Positions 52,153 through 62,248 of a stretch of 64,000 bases of DNA are shown here, in pieces. This stretch comes from Pedobacter ureilyticus. Lineage in GTDB: Bacteria; Bacteroidota; Bacteroidia; Sphingobacteriales; Sphingobacteriaceae. Location: positions 78,395 through 142,394 of the forward strand of contig NZ_SSHJ01000012.1 of NCBI RefSeq assembly GCF_005925345.1, read 5' to 3'. Each line of letters starts with the position of its first letter. Positions within the stretch are counted from its first letter, which is position 1. The notes under the pieces were generated by a model. The model was not told the DNA's origin and searched no databases. It was given only the letters and a program-made list of their open reading frames with translations. The position numbers and the translations under genes are program-made.

Positions 52153-53454
52153 TTATTTTACATAAAATGGAATGTTCGCCGTAGCCACTTTATTTTTCCC
52201 ATCGGCAACATAAACAAATAAACGGTAAGCTCCCGAAGTTTTAGGTGCAGTAAAGCTAACTTTTCCTTTACCTGTTTCTTTGAAATTCGTCTCTACGGTT
52301 TCTGGTTTGTCTTCATGATCACCACCTTCGCCAACTTTTGTAGCTTCTGGCAATAACTCCCAACGATAAGTTAGCGCATCGTTGTCTGGATCGAAAGCAT
52401 CTGCGGCTGCGCTATACGTTACTCCAGATTTAAGATAAACACTTTGATTTGAGCGCCTGCTATCCAAGGTAAAACCATAAAGGTGCGGTGCTCTATTTTT
52501 TGCAAACGCACCACTCCAAAGATACTGCATTACGTCTACCACTTCACTTTCTTCGCCTTTGGCCGTAAAAAGACCATACCACGTTGGCGTTCTTTCTTGC
52601 TTCTGGCCCCATAAAAAAACATAAGATCCTAAACAAACATCATTATCTTTCTCTACAGAATATTTATACCTGCTTAGGTAAACTGCTGCTTTTTCGCTGC
52701 TGGTTTCTTCTACTGGTGCCTTCCAGTCCGTTACCAAACCTTCCCAATGACCCGTTGGGCCCCACTCGGTAACCATATATGGACCAGTCCAGCCAACGCT
52801 TTTAACTCTGGCTGGGAGCACACTCAAATCAGCATAAATATTGATAGACAGAAAATCTAAATCGTTAGCTACTGCCTTAATATGATCTACTTCTTTTTTG
52901 TTAATACCTGCGAGCACAGTGGTAGCTGGATGGTTTGGATCTATCTCATGGATCATCTTTGCAATATCATTTACTGCTTGCCAAACTTTTGGGTTAGCAT
53001 AAGAAAGGTTCAGCTCATTTCCAATACCCCAACTCAACAAAGCCGGATGATCTTTATATTTGATTACATCGGCCTTAACCCGCTCAAACTGTTTCCTAAC
53101 GGCAACAGAATCGTTGTAATCAAAACCGTGGCGCTCTGCCACAACAGCAAGACCCATCATTACGGTTAATCCATTTTTTTGAGCCGAATCTAAGATGTTT
53201 TTTGCACCATTTGTACCCCAAGTACGAACAGAGTTGCCTCCGTATGCCGCTATCCTGTGATAGTAAGAGGTACCTCCAGCCCCTTTAACAAAGTAAGGTT
53301 TGCCGCCCCGCAGCAACTCAAATCCGTTTTGAGTTTTTCTAACTTCTACTTTAATAGGCTGCAGTGGGTTTTCTACGGGAGTAAGATCTTTGGCAGATGC
53401 TACGCTAGAGAACGTTAACATAGAAGCTACTATACCATAAATTAATTTTTGCAT
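52153..53454 (-). CDS. Exported TIM-barrel glycoside hydrolase (GH-A clan) with C-terminal Ig-like domain
   Basis: A signal peptide (1-21, ending SVASA) precedes a clan GH-A TIM barrel (about 40-320). The acid/base is Glu147 in LLSWGIGNELNLSYA and the nucleophile Glu230 in MVTEWGPTGHWE. An Ig/FN3-like C-terminal domain runs from about 335 to the end. The barrel resembles GH2-type or GH158-like beta-glucanases, and GH158 is a known partner of GH16 in laminarin loci, but I cannot settle the family. It sits between SusD and GH16 genes. Confidence 0.8.
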   Translation of the reverse strand: MQKLIYGIVASMLTFSSVASAKDLTPVENPLQPIKVEVRKTQNGFELLRGGKPYFVKGAGGTSYYHRIAAYGGNSVRTWGTNGAKNILDSAQKNGLTVMMGLAVVAERHGFDYNDSVAVRKQFERVKADVIKYKDHPALLSWGIGNELNLSYANPKVWQAVNDIAKMIHEIDPNHPATTVLAGINKKEVDHIKAVANDLDFLSINIYADLSVLPARVKSVGWTGPYMVTEWGPTGHWEGLVTDWKAPVEETSSEKAAVYLSRYKYSVEKDNDVCLGSYVFLWGQKQERTPTWYGLFTAKGEESEVVDVMQYLWSGAFAKNRAPHLYGFTLDSRRSNQSVYLKSGVTYSAAADAFDPDNDALTYRWELLPEATKVGEGGDHEDKPETVETNFKETGKGKVSFTAPKTSGAYRLFVYVADGKNKVATANIPFYVK

Positions 53455-53473
53455 GTCGGCGGTTTCATATAAG

Positions 53474-53517
53474 GAAATTTGCCTTTCCTTTTAGGTTACA
53501 AAGAAAAGGCAAATTTC
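53474..53517 (-). promoter_or_regulatory. Perfect 13-bp intercistronic hairpin between susD-like and glycosidase genes
   Basis: GAAATTTGCCTTT (53474-53486) and AAAGGCAAATTTC (53505-53517) are perfect complements with an 18-base loop. On the minus strand no T-run follows, so it is not a simple terminator. It would shield the upstream SusC/SusD mRNA from 3' decay or reduce read-through, keeping enzyme levels below transporter levels. Confidence 0.75.
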
Positions 53518-53525
53518 ATTTTTGT

Positions 53526-55211
53526 TTAAGGATTAGGTGTCAGTTTTCTATTTCTCTCTCTTTCTATTTGAGGAATAGGGAACAGGTTATAGGTTTCTTT
53601 ATATACCCTGTTTTCTAATACCATTTTTGTGTAGGTAATAGAGCCGTCGGTATTTTTAATCACGTTCATTCTGTAAACAGGTTGATTAAAATAGGTCATT
53701 CCTGTTTTCCAACGACGAACATCGTAAACACGGTGCTCTTCGAAACAAAGCTCTACCCTACGCTCATTACGGATTTTCTCTCGCAAAGTAGTTTGAGTAA
53801 AGTTTCTTGTCAATAGAGGCAACCCTCCCCGTTGACGCACTTCATCCAAAGCATCATAAACAGTTCCGTCTGGACCGCTAAATTCGTTTTTAGCCTCTGC
53901 ATAGTTTAAAAGTACTTCTGCATAGCGCATAAAAATCCAATCGTTATCGCCACCTTGATAAACCGCATCTGCAGTCATATTTTTTTCATCGATAAATTTA
54001 CGTAGTCCATAGCCAGTTTTGGTTCTATCTCCGTTGGTACGGCCATTGGCATTGCCGTCAGGAAAAACGTTCAGATCTGCACTTTGGAAAGTTTCTACTG
54101 TAATGCCTTTAAAAGCTGAACCATTCATCAGCATTGCTTTATCTAAACGAGTATCGCGATTAGCATAAGGATTTTGAGGATCGTAACCAGAGCCCGCTTC
54201 GTCTGGACGCAAGCCTGTTGTTTTCATCTCAAAAGCATCTACCAAATTTTGCGTAGCGTGGAAAGCACCCCAACCTCCCCAACCTGTTGGTGTAAAACTC
54301 ATGTGCAACATCCAAGCGCTTTGGTGTGTACGGTTAGGACGGCCAAATTTCTTGGCAAAAATTACCTCTTTGTTCCCTGCTTTATCCATAAACAACCTGT
54401 AATAATCTGGGTGTAAAGAGTAAGTAGCTGGAGACATATCCATTACCGCTTTAGCTGCTTTAGCTGCGTCATCCCACCTAGAAGCAACATTACTTGGGTT
54501 GTTAAGCGGGCTAGCGTGATATAGCAATACTCTCGCTTTTAAAGCCAATGCAGCTCCTTTTGTTGCTCTTCCCAGCTCGGCATCAGGATAAGAAGGCGCC
54601 AATACCTCAGCGGCCTCGTCACATTCCTTAATGATAAATGCTACACATTCGTCATAAGTATTTCTTGGCACTTCTAAATCATCGTTTACATTCTGTTCTG
54701 TAATAATTAGCGGAACGCCGCCAAAAGACTTTACCAAATCTGCGTAAGCGAAAGCTCTTAAAAATTTAGTTTCTGCTTTTAAACGATCTCTTAATGCCGT
54801 ATTTGTTGTTGGCACACCGTCTATACGTGCAATTAGGGTATTGGCTTTTCTAATTAACGTATAGTTTGCTGCCCAAAGTTGTGTGCCCATTGAGAAATTA
54901 GAATTTAAATCTCCTTCTTGCACTCTGTTCATTGGCAAATCATTGTGGCCCTCAATGTCATCGGTCATCATATCTAAATTGGCAAAGCCAGCTGCCCAAC
55001 CTTCGGTATAACCAAAATCACGACGCTCGAAACCACTTAACAAAGTACCATAAATGTCGTTTACAAACTGATTGGTAAGTGTGATGTCTTCAAAAACAGC
55101 AGCATCCGACACGAAATCAATTGGTTTGATATCTAAGAGGTCTTTTTTACAAGAGAAAGTTGCTAGCGTAACCACCATTACGCCAACCAACCATTTATAT
55201 CTTTTAATCAT
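53526..55211 (-). CDS. SusD/RagB family nutrient-binding outer-membrane lipoprotein
   Basis: ATG 55211 (MIKRYKWLVGVMVVTLATF) gives a lipoprotein signal with Cys at FSCKKDLLDIKP; an ATG at 55232 adds only seven residues. The 561-residue body has the SusD fold: N-terminal GFERRDFGYTEGW, TPR-like RLKAETKFLRAFAYADLVKS (about 130-149), and C-terminal RRVELCFEEHRVYDVRRWKT. It captures oligosaccharide for the SusC-type receptor encoded just upstream. Confidence 0.95.
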   Translation of the reverse strand: MIKRYKWLVGVMVVTLATFSCKKDLLDIKPIDFVSDAAVFEDITLTNQFVNDIYGTLLSGFERRDFGYTEGWAAGFANLDMMTDDIEGHNDLPMNRVQEGDLNSNFSMGTQLWAANYTLIRKANTLIARIDGVPTTNTALRDRLKAETKFLRAFAYADLVKSFGGVPLIITEQNVNDDLEVPRNTYDECVAFIIKECDEAAEVLAPSYPDAELGRATKGAALALKARVLLYHASPLNNPSNVASRWDDAAKAAKAVMDMSPATYSLHPDYYRLFMDKAGNKEVIFAKKFGRPNRTHQSAWMLHMSFTPTGWGGWGAFHATQNLVDAFEMKTTGLRPDEAGSGYDPQNPYANRDTRLDKAMLMNGSAFKGITVETFQSADLNVFPDGNANGRTNGDRTKTGYGLRKFIDEKNMTADAVYQGGDNDWIFMRYAEVLLNYAEAKNEFSGPDGTVYDALDEVRQRGGLPLLTRNFTQTTLREKIRNERRVELCFEEHRVYDVRRWKTGMTYFNQPVYRMNVIKNTDGSITYTKMVLENRVYKETYNLFPIPQIERERNRKLTPNP

Positions 55212-55247
55212 ATCTTTTCTTTTAATATTCATTTCAACGATTGGTTA

Positions 55248-58200
55248 TTAGAACTGTATGTTAACTCCAAAAGTGTAGGTCTTTTGTTGAGGATAATACC
55301 TACCGATGCCATTGGTATTCTCTGGATCTAGGTTAATGAGATCGGTAATGGTAAATAAGTTCTGTCCTTGCGCATAAATCCTTAAGTTGTTGGCTCCAAT
55401 TTTAGATAACAGCTTAGATTTTAGTGTATAGGCAAACTCCACGTTTTTTAAACGCAGGTAACTTGAGTTTTGTACCCAGAAACTACTTACCAAATAGTTG
55501 TTACCATTGGTATTTAAGGTTAAGCGAGGTAGTGGGGCATCCGGACGTTCAGGCGTCCACCTGTCTAACCACTCCGCATTAACACGGCCACTGTTGTGGA
55601 AAGCCCATGCTGCATTTTGGGTAAACAATTGTTGCGACTGTGCTGCTCCTTGCAGTAAGAAATTTAACTCGAAACCTTTGTAATTTACACCACCATTAAT
55701 ACCATATAAAATTTGTGGCAGCGAACCGTTGCCTAAATAGGTGATATCGTTATCGTCAATAATACCATCTCCATTAACATCTTGGTATTTGATATCGCCA
55801 GGCCCAGTAGAGCTTAAATAAGCACTATGTTTTGGCGAAGCTGCATAGTCGGCAGCATCTCTAAATATACCTACGGCTTTGTATCCGAAAATACCTCCAT
55901 TTGGTCTGCCTGTAATGCGTCTATATTCTGGAATGTTTGATGCTTCGGCTGCTTCTACAATCTTATTTTTTGCGTAGGTAAAGTTTCCGCCAATAAAATA
56001 AGAGAAGTTGCTAGACAGTTGTTTGTTGTGCGTTAAAATTACTTCTAAACCCTTATTGTCTACAATACCAAAGTTTTCGCTAGGTAAAGCAGCACCAAAA
56101 CTTAATGGCACAGATAAAGATTTTGTTGCTAAAATATCTTTTCTTCTTTCTTTAAATAAAGTCACGTCTACGCCCAACTGATTTTTGAAGAATTTAGCTT
56201 CGATACCCGCATCCATTTTAATAGAAGTTTCCCAAGTTAAGTTCTCGTTAGCAATAGCACCAGGAGTTAGGCCTGTAACAAACGTGCCTCCAAATGGATA
56301 AACGTTTGGCACCAAGTTGTAACGGTTATAATAGCCAAAACGGCTTGGGATACGATCGCTACCCAAGGTACCGTAAGATGCTTTCACTTTCAAGAAATCC
56401 ACAAACTTTACGTTTTGCATGAAACTTTCTCTTGTTAATAACCATCCGGCAGAAAATGCTGGAAAATAACCTACTCTTTCGCTTGGCGCAAAGTTCTCCG
56501 ACTCGTCTCTCCTTAAACTGGCCTGGAAAAGGTATTTGCCATCAAAATCGTAGTTGATACGGAAAGCAGCACTTCTTAATGCAGTTTTATCTTCACCATC
56601 GCTTAGCACTTCGTTTAATGCAGGCCCGAAATTTAAAATCTGCAAAGCCGAACTTTCGTAAGAATTTCTAGCTGCGTAAATTCCAGTACCTTGGTTTTGT
56701 TTCTGCAGTATCAAGGCTAAAGCCGAAATACCATGCTTACCAAATCTTCTGTCGTAGTTGATATGACCTTGCAATTCTGTGCTTTGTCCTTCGCCATAAC
56801 CTTTAGAAAGCGATGATTTTGACTGTGCATTGATGGTATAGGTACCGTCATTTGCTCTAGCATAAAGTGGCACCCACTGATTCCAAGTTTTGTTTTGGTT
56901 AAAATTTCTATCGAAAGCTAAAACCCCTTTAATAGACAAGCCCTCTACCCCCGGAATTTGCTGTACCACCTGAAAATTACTCATAAAGAAGCTAGCATTG
57001 TTCCTATTGTAACCACTCTCTTCGCTAATTAACGCTAGAGGATTTGGATAAACCCCTGGTGCAGCTAACAATCCGTTAGAGAACCTAGCCGGCTGCACTG
57101 GTGGATTACGCATAGTGTGTTCAAAAATATTGTCTACACTTGCCGGCGGAGATAGCTTGTTCTCAAGCCTTCCAGACAAATCAACCGAAATTTTAGTAGT
57201 AGAAGTAGCCTGAATATCTATGTTGCTTCTTACGTTGTACCTGTTGTAGTTTAAAGAACTGTACAAACCATCTTCGTTTAAATAACCAAACGAAGTAAAG
57301 TATTTGATTTTCTCACTACCACCGGATAAAGACAAATTGTGCTGCATTCTTGGTGCAGTACCTCCAAGCACTAAGTCCATCCAATCGGTATTGGGATTAG
57401 CATCCGGGTCGGTACCATTTCTAAATGCCTCTAAGCGCTCTAAAGAAAATTCTGGCGTTGCTAATGGGTTATCATTTAATTTAGCTTCGTTATACAAAGT
57501 AGCGTATTCAAAAGAACCTAAAGCATCTGGCAAGCGTGTAACTTGCGAGAAGCCATAGTTAAACGAATAATTTGCAGTTAACTGCCCAGCTTTACCACGC
57601 TTTGTAGTTACTAAAACCACGCCATTTGCTCCTTTAACTCCAAAAATTGCGGCAGAAGAGGCATCTTTCAAGATACTTACGCTTTCAATCTCGTTAGGGT
57701 CCATCTGTCCAAAATCACGGCCAGAACGTACCACCCCATCAATTACAAACAAAGGCTCCATGCTACCGCCGCCAAAGGTAGAGTTACCTCTGATGAAGAT
57801 TTGTGTACCATCAGCCCCTGGCTCTCCAGAAGGTTGTTTGGTAATTACACCCGGGGTACGACCCGCTAGGGCATTACTTAAATCGCCTACTGGGGTTTGC
57901 ACTAACTGCTTGTTGTTTACCGTAGCTACAGAACCAGTCACATTGCTTCGCTTCTGCGTACCAAAACCCACCACAACTACATCATTTAGGGTGTTGGCCG
58001 CATCGTCCATTACAATGTTAATCGTTTCTGATTTGGTAACGATGATTTCTTGGGTAGTCATCCCGATAAATGAAAACACAACTGTGGTACCTGGTTTGGG
58101 CACAGTAATAGCGTATTTGCCATCTGCTGTAGTAGATACACCAGTAGTAGTTCCTTTTATGATAACCGAAACCCCTGGAATTTCTTGTCCAGTTTTGTCC

Positions 58201-58295
58201 TTAACCACACCAGATACGGTGATGCTCTGGGCAAAGGCCTCTGGCAAGGCTACTGAAAAAATCAGTAACACGATTAATAGTCGAATTCTTTTCAT
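55248..58295 (-). CDS. SusC/RagA family TonB-linked outer-membrane protein
   Basis: This 1015-residue protein has a signal peptide (1-22), a carboxypeptidase-like domain (about 25-105, VSGVVKDKTGQEIPGVSVII), the SusC-specific plug segment (about 115-235, with SVSILKDASSAAIFGVKGAN), and the barrel. The hallmark LLQGAAQSQ and C-terminal RIYAQGQNLFTITD, then YTFGVNIQF, are present. With the SusD gene 16-37 bp downstream it forms the import pair of the PUL. Confidence 0.96.
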   Translation of the reverse strand: MKRIRLLIVLLIFSVALPEAFAQSITVSGVVKDKTGQEIPGVSVIIKGTTTGVSTTADGKYAITVPKPGTTVVFSFIGMTTQEIIVTKSETINIVMDDAANTLNDVVVVGFGTQKRSNVTGSVATVNNKQLVQTPVGDLSNALAGRTPGVITKQPSGEPGADGTQIFIRGNSTFGGGSMEPLFVIDGVVRSGRDFGQMDPNEIESVSILKDASSAAIFGVKGANGVVLVTTKRGKAGQLTANYSFNYGFSQVTRLPDALGSFEYATLYNEAKLNDNPLATPEFSLERLEAFRNGTDPDANPNTDWMDLVLGGTAPRMQHNLSLSGGSEKIKYFTSFGYLNEDGLYSSLNYNRYNVRSNIDIQATSTTKISVDLSGRLENKLSPPASVDNIFEHTMRNPPVQPARFSNGLLAAPGVYPNPLALISEESGYNRNNASFFMSNFQVVQQIPGVEGLSIKGVLAFDRNFNQNKTWNQWVPLYARANDGTYTINAQSKSSLSKGYGEGQSTELQGHINYDRRFGKHGISALALILQKQNQGTGIYAARNSYESSALQILNFGPALNEVLSDGEDKTALRSAAFRINYDFDGKYLFQASLRRDESENFAPSERVGYFPAFSAGWLLTRESFMQNVKFVDFLKVKASYGTLGSDRIPSRFGYYNRYNLVPNVYPFGGTFVTGLTPGAIANENLTWETSIKMDAGIEAKFFKNQLGVDVTLFKERRKDILATKSLSVPLSFGAALPSENFGIVDNKGLEVILTHNKQLSSNFSYFIGGNFTYAKNKIVEAAEASNIPEYRRITGRPNGGIFGYKAVGIFRDAADYAASPKHSAYLSSTGPGDIKYQDVNGDGIIDDNDITYLGNGSLPQILYGINGGVNYKGFELNFLLQGAAQSQQLFTQNAAWAFHNSGRVNAEWLDRWTPERPDAPLPRLTLNTNGNNYLVSSFWVQNSSYLRLKNVEFAYTLKSKLLSKIGANNLRIYAQGQNLFTITDLINLDPENTNGIGRYYPQQKTYTFGVNIQF

Positions 58296-58332
58296 ATTTA
58301 TATTTAGCTTTAATTAAAAATTTGATGTGCTC

Positions 58333-59166
58333 TTATTTTTTCACGAAACGCATGGTATGCACTGGTTCGTTAATTTTCCCCGAACGTAGAACCATTTCCG
58401 TATCTGAAATAGAAATAATTCGGTAATTGTTCGACTCAACATCGGTTACCCCAATAAACCTATTTGGTGGCGTGTTAGGAATTGTGATAGTAGCAATACC
58501 TGCGCCTTCTACTGCTGTACTAAATGTAAATGCAGATTCGTAAGACCTATCTGTACCACAATTATAGTTTGGATCTACGTTGCCTCCATTAAAGGTAGCC
58601 CCATTTGCTCGGTAGGTTAACTTAAAAGCATTGTTTGCAAAAGAAAAAGTATAGTCGTCATCAATTTGGCAATCTGCTAAACTACCCCCCTGAAAATACT
58701 CAGAAGGATTACCTTCTGTACCTACAATGATAGGGGCAGCACCTACAGGGTCTAGTTTCCAGGCGTGTGCTGTTAACAACTTGTAGGTTTCATTATTAAG
58801 CGTTGGCGTAAAATCGTCTTGTTCTACCACTATCGGTTGGGTTGCGATATCATACCCACCTTCGCCGTACGCATACAATTTCACGTTATACGTGCCTTTA
58901 AAAATAAAATAAGCTTCAATAGCGGCACCGCCAGATTTCAAACCTTCGTTTAAACCAAAATCCCATTGGTAACGATAAGCGTCTTGAGAAGTACTCTCTA
59001 AAAGATAGGTATTTGGTTTGCCTTGTACTTTGGTCACCTTAAATGATGCCTTTGCGGCAGTTCCTAATTTGCTAGCGTAATCTTCTTCTTTACAACCAGA
59101 GATGAAAAGAAAAAAGAATGCTACCAGCGGAAGACAATATTGCCTTACTAACAACTTGTAGTTCAT
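58333..59166 (-). CDS. PKD-type surface glycan-binding lipoprotein (SGBP-like), first gene of the PUL
   Basis: A lipobox (FLFISGC, about Cys25) is followed by a PKD-like beta-sandwich (about 45-120) with YRYQWDFGLNEGLK and FKGTYNVKLYAYGEGGYDIA. The region beyond about 130 (TAHAWKLDPVGAAPIIVG onward) looks like a lipocalin or DUF5004-like binding domain and ends MRFVKK. It has no catalytic motif. It is transcribed first, ahead of SusC, whereas such binding proteins usually follow SusD. Confidence 0.75.
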   Translation of the reverse strand: MNYKLLVRQYCLPLVAFFFLFISGCKEEDYASKLGTAAKASFKVTKVQGKPNTYLLESTSQDAYRYQWDFGLNEGLKSGGAAIEAYFIFKGTYNVKLYAYGEGGYDIATQPIVVEQDDFTPTLNNETYKLLTAHAWKLDPVGAAPIIVGTEGNPSEYFQGGSLADCQIDDDYTFSFANNAFKLTYRANGATFNGGNVDPNYNCGTDRSYESAFTFSTAVEGAGIATITIPNTPPNRFIGVTDVESNNYRIISISDTEMVLRSGKINEPVHTMRFVKK

Positions 59167-59227
59167 ACGATTTAAAAATTTGGTTAATGATTTTGATGTA
59201 AAATTATCTGTAAAACCATTAAGCTTC

Positions 59228-59260
59228 CAAATTTACAGCCCCTACAAAACTACATCAAAA
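59228..59260 (-). promoter_or_regulatory. PUL operon promoter
   Basis: TTTTG (59260-59256) is followed by exactly 20 bases and TAAATTTG (59235-59228), matching the Bacteroidota consensus. Predicted initiation near 59223 gives a leader of about 57 bases before the SGBP-like gene. Confidence 0.7.
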
Positions 59261-59301
59261 CCGCTTAAAATAACATAATAAAGCAGTTTGCACCTACAAC
59301 A

Positions 59302-59332
59302 TTTGAAGAAGAGAAGTTTTTACCTATTTTTA
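59302..59332 (+). promoter_or_regulatory. Candidate promoter for the PUL regulator
   Basis: TTTG (59302-59305), 19 bases, then TATTTTTA (59325-59332), one base off consensus. The start of transcription would fall only a few bases before the ATG at 59341. Confidence 0.4.
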
Positions 59333-59340
59333 TTTCAGTA

Positions 59341-62217
59341 ATGAAAAGCCAAATATTTTCCATACTTCTGATATCTCTAAACATTTTGGGTTTTGCCCAA
59401 AATCCTATAGGTATGCCCGACATTGTAAACTACGACAACAATGTTTATAGTGCCGGCACACACAACTGGGATATTCAACAAGATCGCAATGGCGTAATGT
59501 ACTTTGCCAATGATGAAGGTGTACTCACTTTTGATGGTAGCCGCTGGAAGATATATCCCCTACCAAACAAAACCATTGTAAGATCAATCAAAATAGGTTT
59601 CGATCATAAAATATATGCAGGTGGCCAAGGCGATTTTGGTTTTTTCTCTCCTAACGAAAGCGGCAAGCTGATATTTACCAGCTTAAAGGACAAAATACCA
59701 AGCCAACATCGTTCATTTGCAGATATATGGAATGTGCAAAGTGTAGGAAAAGCGATCTTTTTTCGTGCCGAAAACAATATCTTTAAATGGCAAAACGAAA
59801 AAATAACGGTCTTAGCAACAAAAACAAAGTGGCTTTACATGGGCATGGCCAACAACACCATTATTGCTCACGAAAAAGACAGAGGTCTGTTAAAACTTTC
59901 GGGGAACAATTGGCTACCGCTTTTAACCGAAGCCATTCCGTACGATTTCATGGTAAGTTCCATTTCTCAATTTGGAAAAGACACCATTTTGGTAAGTTCT
60001 TTTGCACATGGTTTACACACCATACAAGCCGGACAGATTACACCGGTAAAAGTAACTAACAATATCCTTAACATTAGCAACGCTCGCAGAATAAGTCCTA
60101 ATTCGATCTCAATAGCCACCCTAAACAATGGCTGCTTTTTAATGGAAACAAATGGGAAATTAATTTACCATCTGTCTAAAAACTCGGGATTACAAAACAA
60201 TGCAGTTATAAGCTCCTTTAAAGACCACAACAATAATATTTGGTTGGGCTTGGCAGATGGCATTAGTTTTATTGCCAACAACAATGCCATTAAGCATATT
60301 AACCCAGCAATATTTGACAATGCCGCAGGACACACTTCGATAATTTACAACAATAAACTGGTTGTAGGTTTATCCAATGGTATTTATAGCCTTCCTTTAT
60401 CCACAGAAAAGGATATCAGTGCTACTCAGAATAACTTTACGGCAGTACCTAACACTGACGGGCAAGCCTGGGGAATGAATATCGTTAACGGAAAGTTGCT
60501 ACTTGGAAGACATGAGGGTGCTTTTGAACTCAATGAAAAAGAAGTGCAACCAGTATCTACTGCCCAAGGTTATTGGAATTTCTTGGGTTACAATTGGCAA
60601 AAAGGCACTTCTCCGTTGGTTTTAGCAGGCAACTACAATGGCATTTCCGTTTTCAATTACGAAAACAATAAATTTAACGTAGTTGGCAATATTAATAATT
60701 TTAATGAATCTGCCAGGTTTTTATTAGCTGATAATAAAAACAACATTTGGGTTTCTCATCCATACAAAGGTGTCTATAAAATCGCATTGGCTGATATGCG
60801 CACTAAACGTGTAACACTTTATACTGATAAAAAAGGATTACCCTCTACCTTTAACAACCACATTTATCAAGTTAAAAATAAAATTGTAGTGGGTACAGAA
60901 AAAGGTGTTTACGAATATAATGCTGGTAAAAACCAATTTGAAGTTTCGAGCTATTTTAAACCTGTTTTTGGGAGTAAATACATAAGGTACTTGAAAGAAG
61001 ATGCAAAGGGGAATATTTGGTTTATTGAAGAAAAGAAGCTTGGCGTGGCGCAATACAATGGTAAAACTTACAAGCTATTGTACATTCCAGAGCTCAATGG
61101 TAAAACCTTAGGCGGTTTCGAACACATCAACTGTGTAGACCAAAACAATGTATTTATTGGTGCCCAAAAAGGATTTTACCACCTTAATTACGAAAAATAT
61201 CTAGCTAATGAAGGCAAACAGCAAGTACGTATCAGCTTGGTTAAGGCTTTTGGAAAATCTGATATTGGCTTATTTGGCGGCTACTTTGGCGAGGTAAATG
61301 AAAACATAGCGCAGAAAGAAATCCCTACAATTAAGCATGGTTGGAACTCATTTCACTTCGAATATTCATCAACCACTAATCAAAACAAAGAGAACACGTT
61401 CTACAGTTGCTACCTAAAAGGATTTGACGAGAAATGGTCGGCACTGGACAAAAAAAACGAAAAAGACTACACCAATTTACCAGCGGGGCATTACACCTTT
61501 ATGGTAAAAACCCAGGATAACTTGGGTAACGAATCACCGGTTGCCACCTACGAGTTTACCATTTTACCTCCCTGGTACCAAAGCATTGTAGCTTATTTAG
61601 TGTATGGATTAATTTTCTTGGGTATTATCTATCTGGTTTACAAAAGGCAACAACGAAAAATTACCAACCAACGTATCGCTTTCCAAAGAGAGCAAGAGCA
61701 TACCAAATATATGCACCAATTGGAGATGGATAAATCTGAAAAAGAAATCATCAAGCTTAAAAACGAGAAATTAGAGCTAGAAATCGAGACTAAAAACTCG
61801 GAGTTGGCATCGAACACCATGCATTTGGTGCAAAAAGCAGATATGATGTCGAAGATTAAGAATGAACTGTTTAAGCTAAAAAAAGAACTAAAAGACGATA
61901 CACAAGCTGCCGATTTTAACAAAATCATCAGGCTGCTTAGCGCCGAAGAAAAATCTGACGAAAGCTGGGAACAGTTCTCTGTACATTTCGACAAAGTTCA
62001 CGTTGATTTTATCAAACATTTAAAGGATACTTTTCCAAATATTACAGGTAACGAATTGCGTTTATCGGCTTACCTAAAAATGAATCTTTCTACCAAAGAG
62101 ATCGCTACGTTAATGAAAATATCGCCAAGGGGCGTAGAAATTGGGAGGTATAGGCTACGGAAAAAATTGAATATTCCAAGTCATGTAAATTTGTTTGAGT
62201 TTTTTAACGCGGTTTAA
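59341..62217 (+). CDS. Propeller/Y_Y_Y-domain regulator with LuxR-type HTH, PUL regulator
   Basis: The 958 residues run in this order: signal peptide (1-19, ending LGFAQ), periplasmic two-component-regulator-propeller repeats (about 40-690), a Y_Y_Y domain (about 695-745, with FSCYLKGFDEKWSAL-like triple tyrosine region), one membrane helix (about 748-768), a coiled coil (about 775-870) and a LuxR-like helix-turn-helix (about 895-950, LSTKEIATLMKISPRGVEI). There is no histidine kinase or receiver, so it couples glycan sensing outside directly to DNA binding inside. It is divergent from the PUL operon, the usual position of its regulator. Confidence 0.88.
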   Translation: MKSQIFSILLISLNILGFAQNPIGMPDIVNYDNNVYSAGTHNWDIQQDRNGVMYFANDEGVLTFDGSRWKIYPLPNKTIVRSIKIGFDHKIYAGGQGDFGFFSPNESGKLIFTSLKDKIPSQHRSFADIWNVQSVGKAIFFRAENNIFKWQNEKITVLATKTKWLYMGMANNTIIAHEKDRGLLKLSGNNWLPLLTEAIPYDFMVSSISQFGKDTILVSSFAHGLHTIQAGQITPVKVTNNILNISNARRISPNSISIATLNNGCFLMETNGKLIYHLSKNSGLQNNAVISSFKDHNNNIWLGLADGISFIANNNAIKHINPAIFDNAAGHTSIIYNNKLVVGLSNGIYSLPLSTEKDISATQNNFTAVPNTDGQAWGMNIVNGKLLLGRHEGAFELNEKEVQPVSTAQGYWNFLGYNWQKGTSPLVLAGNYNGISVFNYENNKFNVVGNINNFNESARFLLADNKNNIWVSHPYKGVYKIALADMRTKRVTLYTDKKGLPSTFNNHIYQVKNKIVVGTEKGVYEYNAGKNQFEVSSYFKPVFGSKYIRYLKEDAKGNIWFIEEKKLGVAQYNGKTYKLLYIPELNGKTLGGFEHINCVDQNNVFIGAQKGFYHLNYEKYLANEGKQQVRISLVKAFGKSDIGLFGGYFGEVNENIAQKEIPTIKHGWNSFHFEYSSTTNQNKENTFYSCYLKGFDEKWSALDKKNEKDYTNLPAGHYTFMVKTQDNLGNESPVATYEFTILPPWYQSIVAYLVYGLIFLGIIYLVYKRQQRKITNQRIAFQREQEHTKYMHQLEMDKSEKEIIKLKNEKLELEIETKNSELASNTMHLVQKADMMSKIKNELFKLKKELKDDTQAADFNKIIRLLSAEEKSDESWEQFSVHFDKVHVDFIKHLKDTFPNITGNELRLSAYLKMNLSTKEIATLMKISPRGVEIGRYRLRKKLNIPSHVNLFEFFNAV

Positions 62218-62248
62218 GTTTCTCTTTCTCTTCCACTACTTGTGATGG

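Noticed and set aside
57760..58317. A 185-codon plus-strand frame
   Set aside because: It is an antisense shadow of the SusC N-terminal and plug region.
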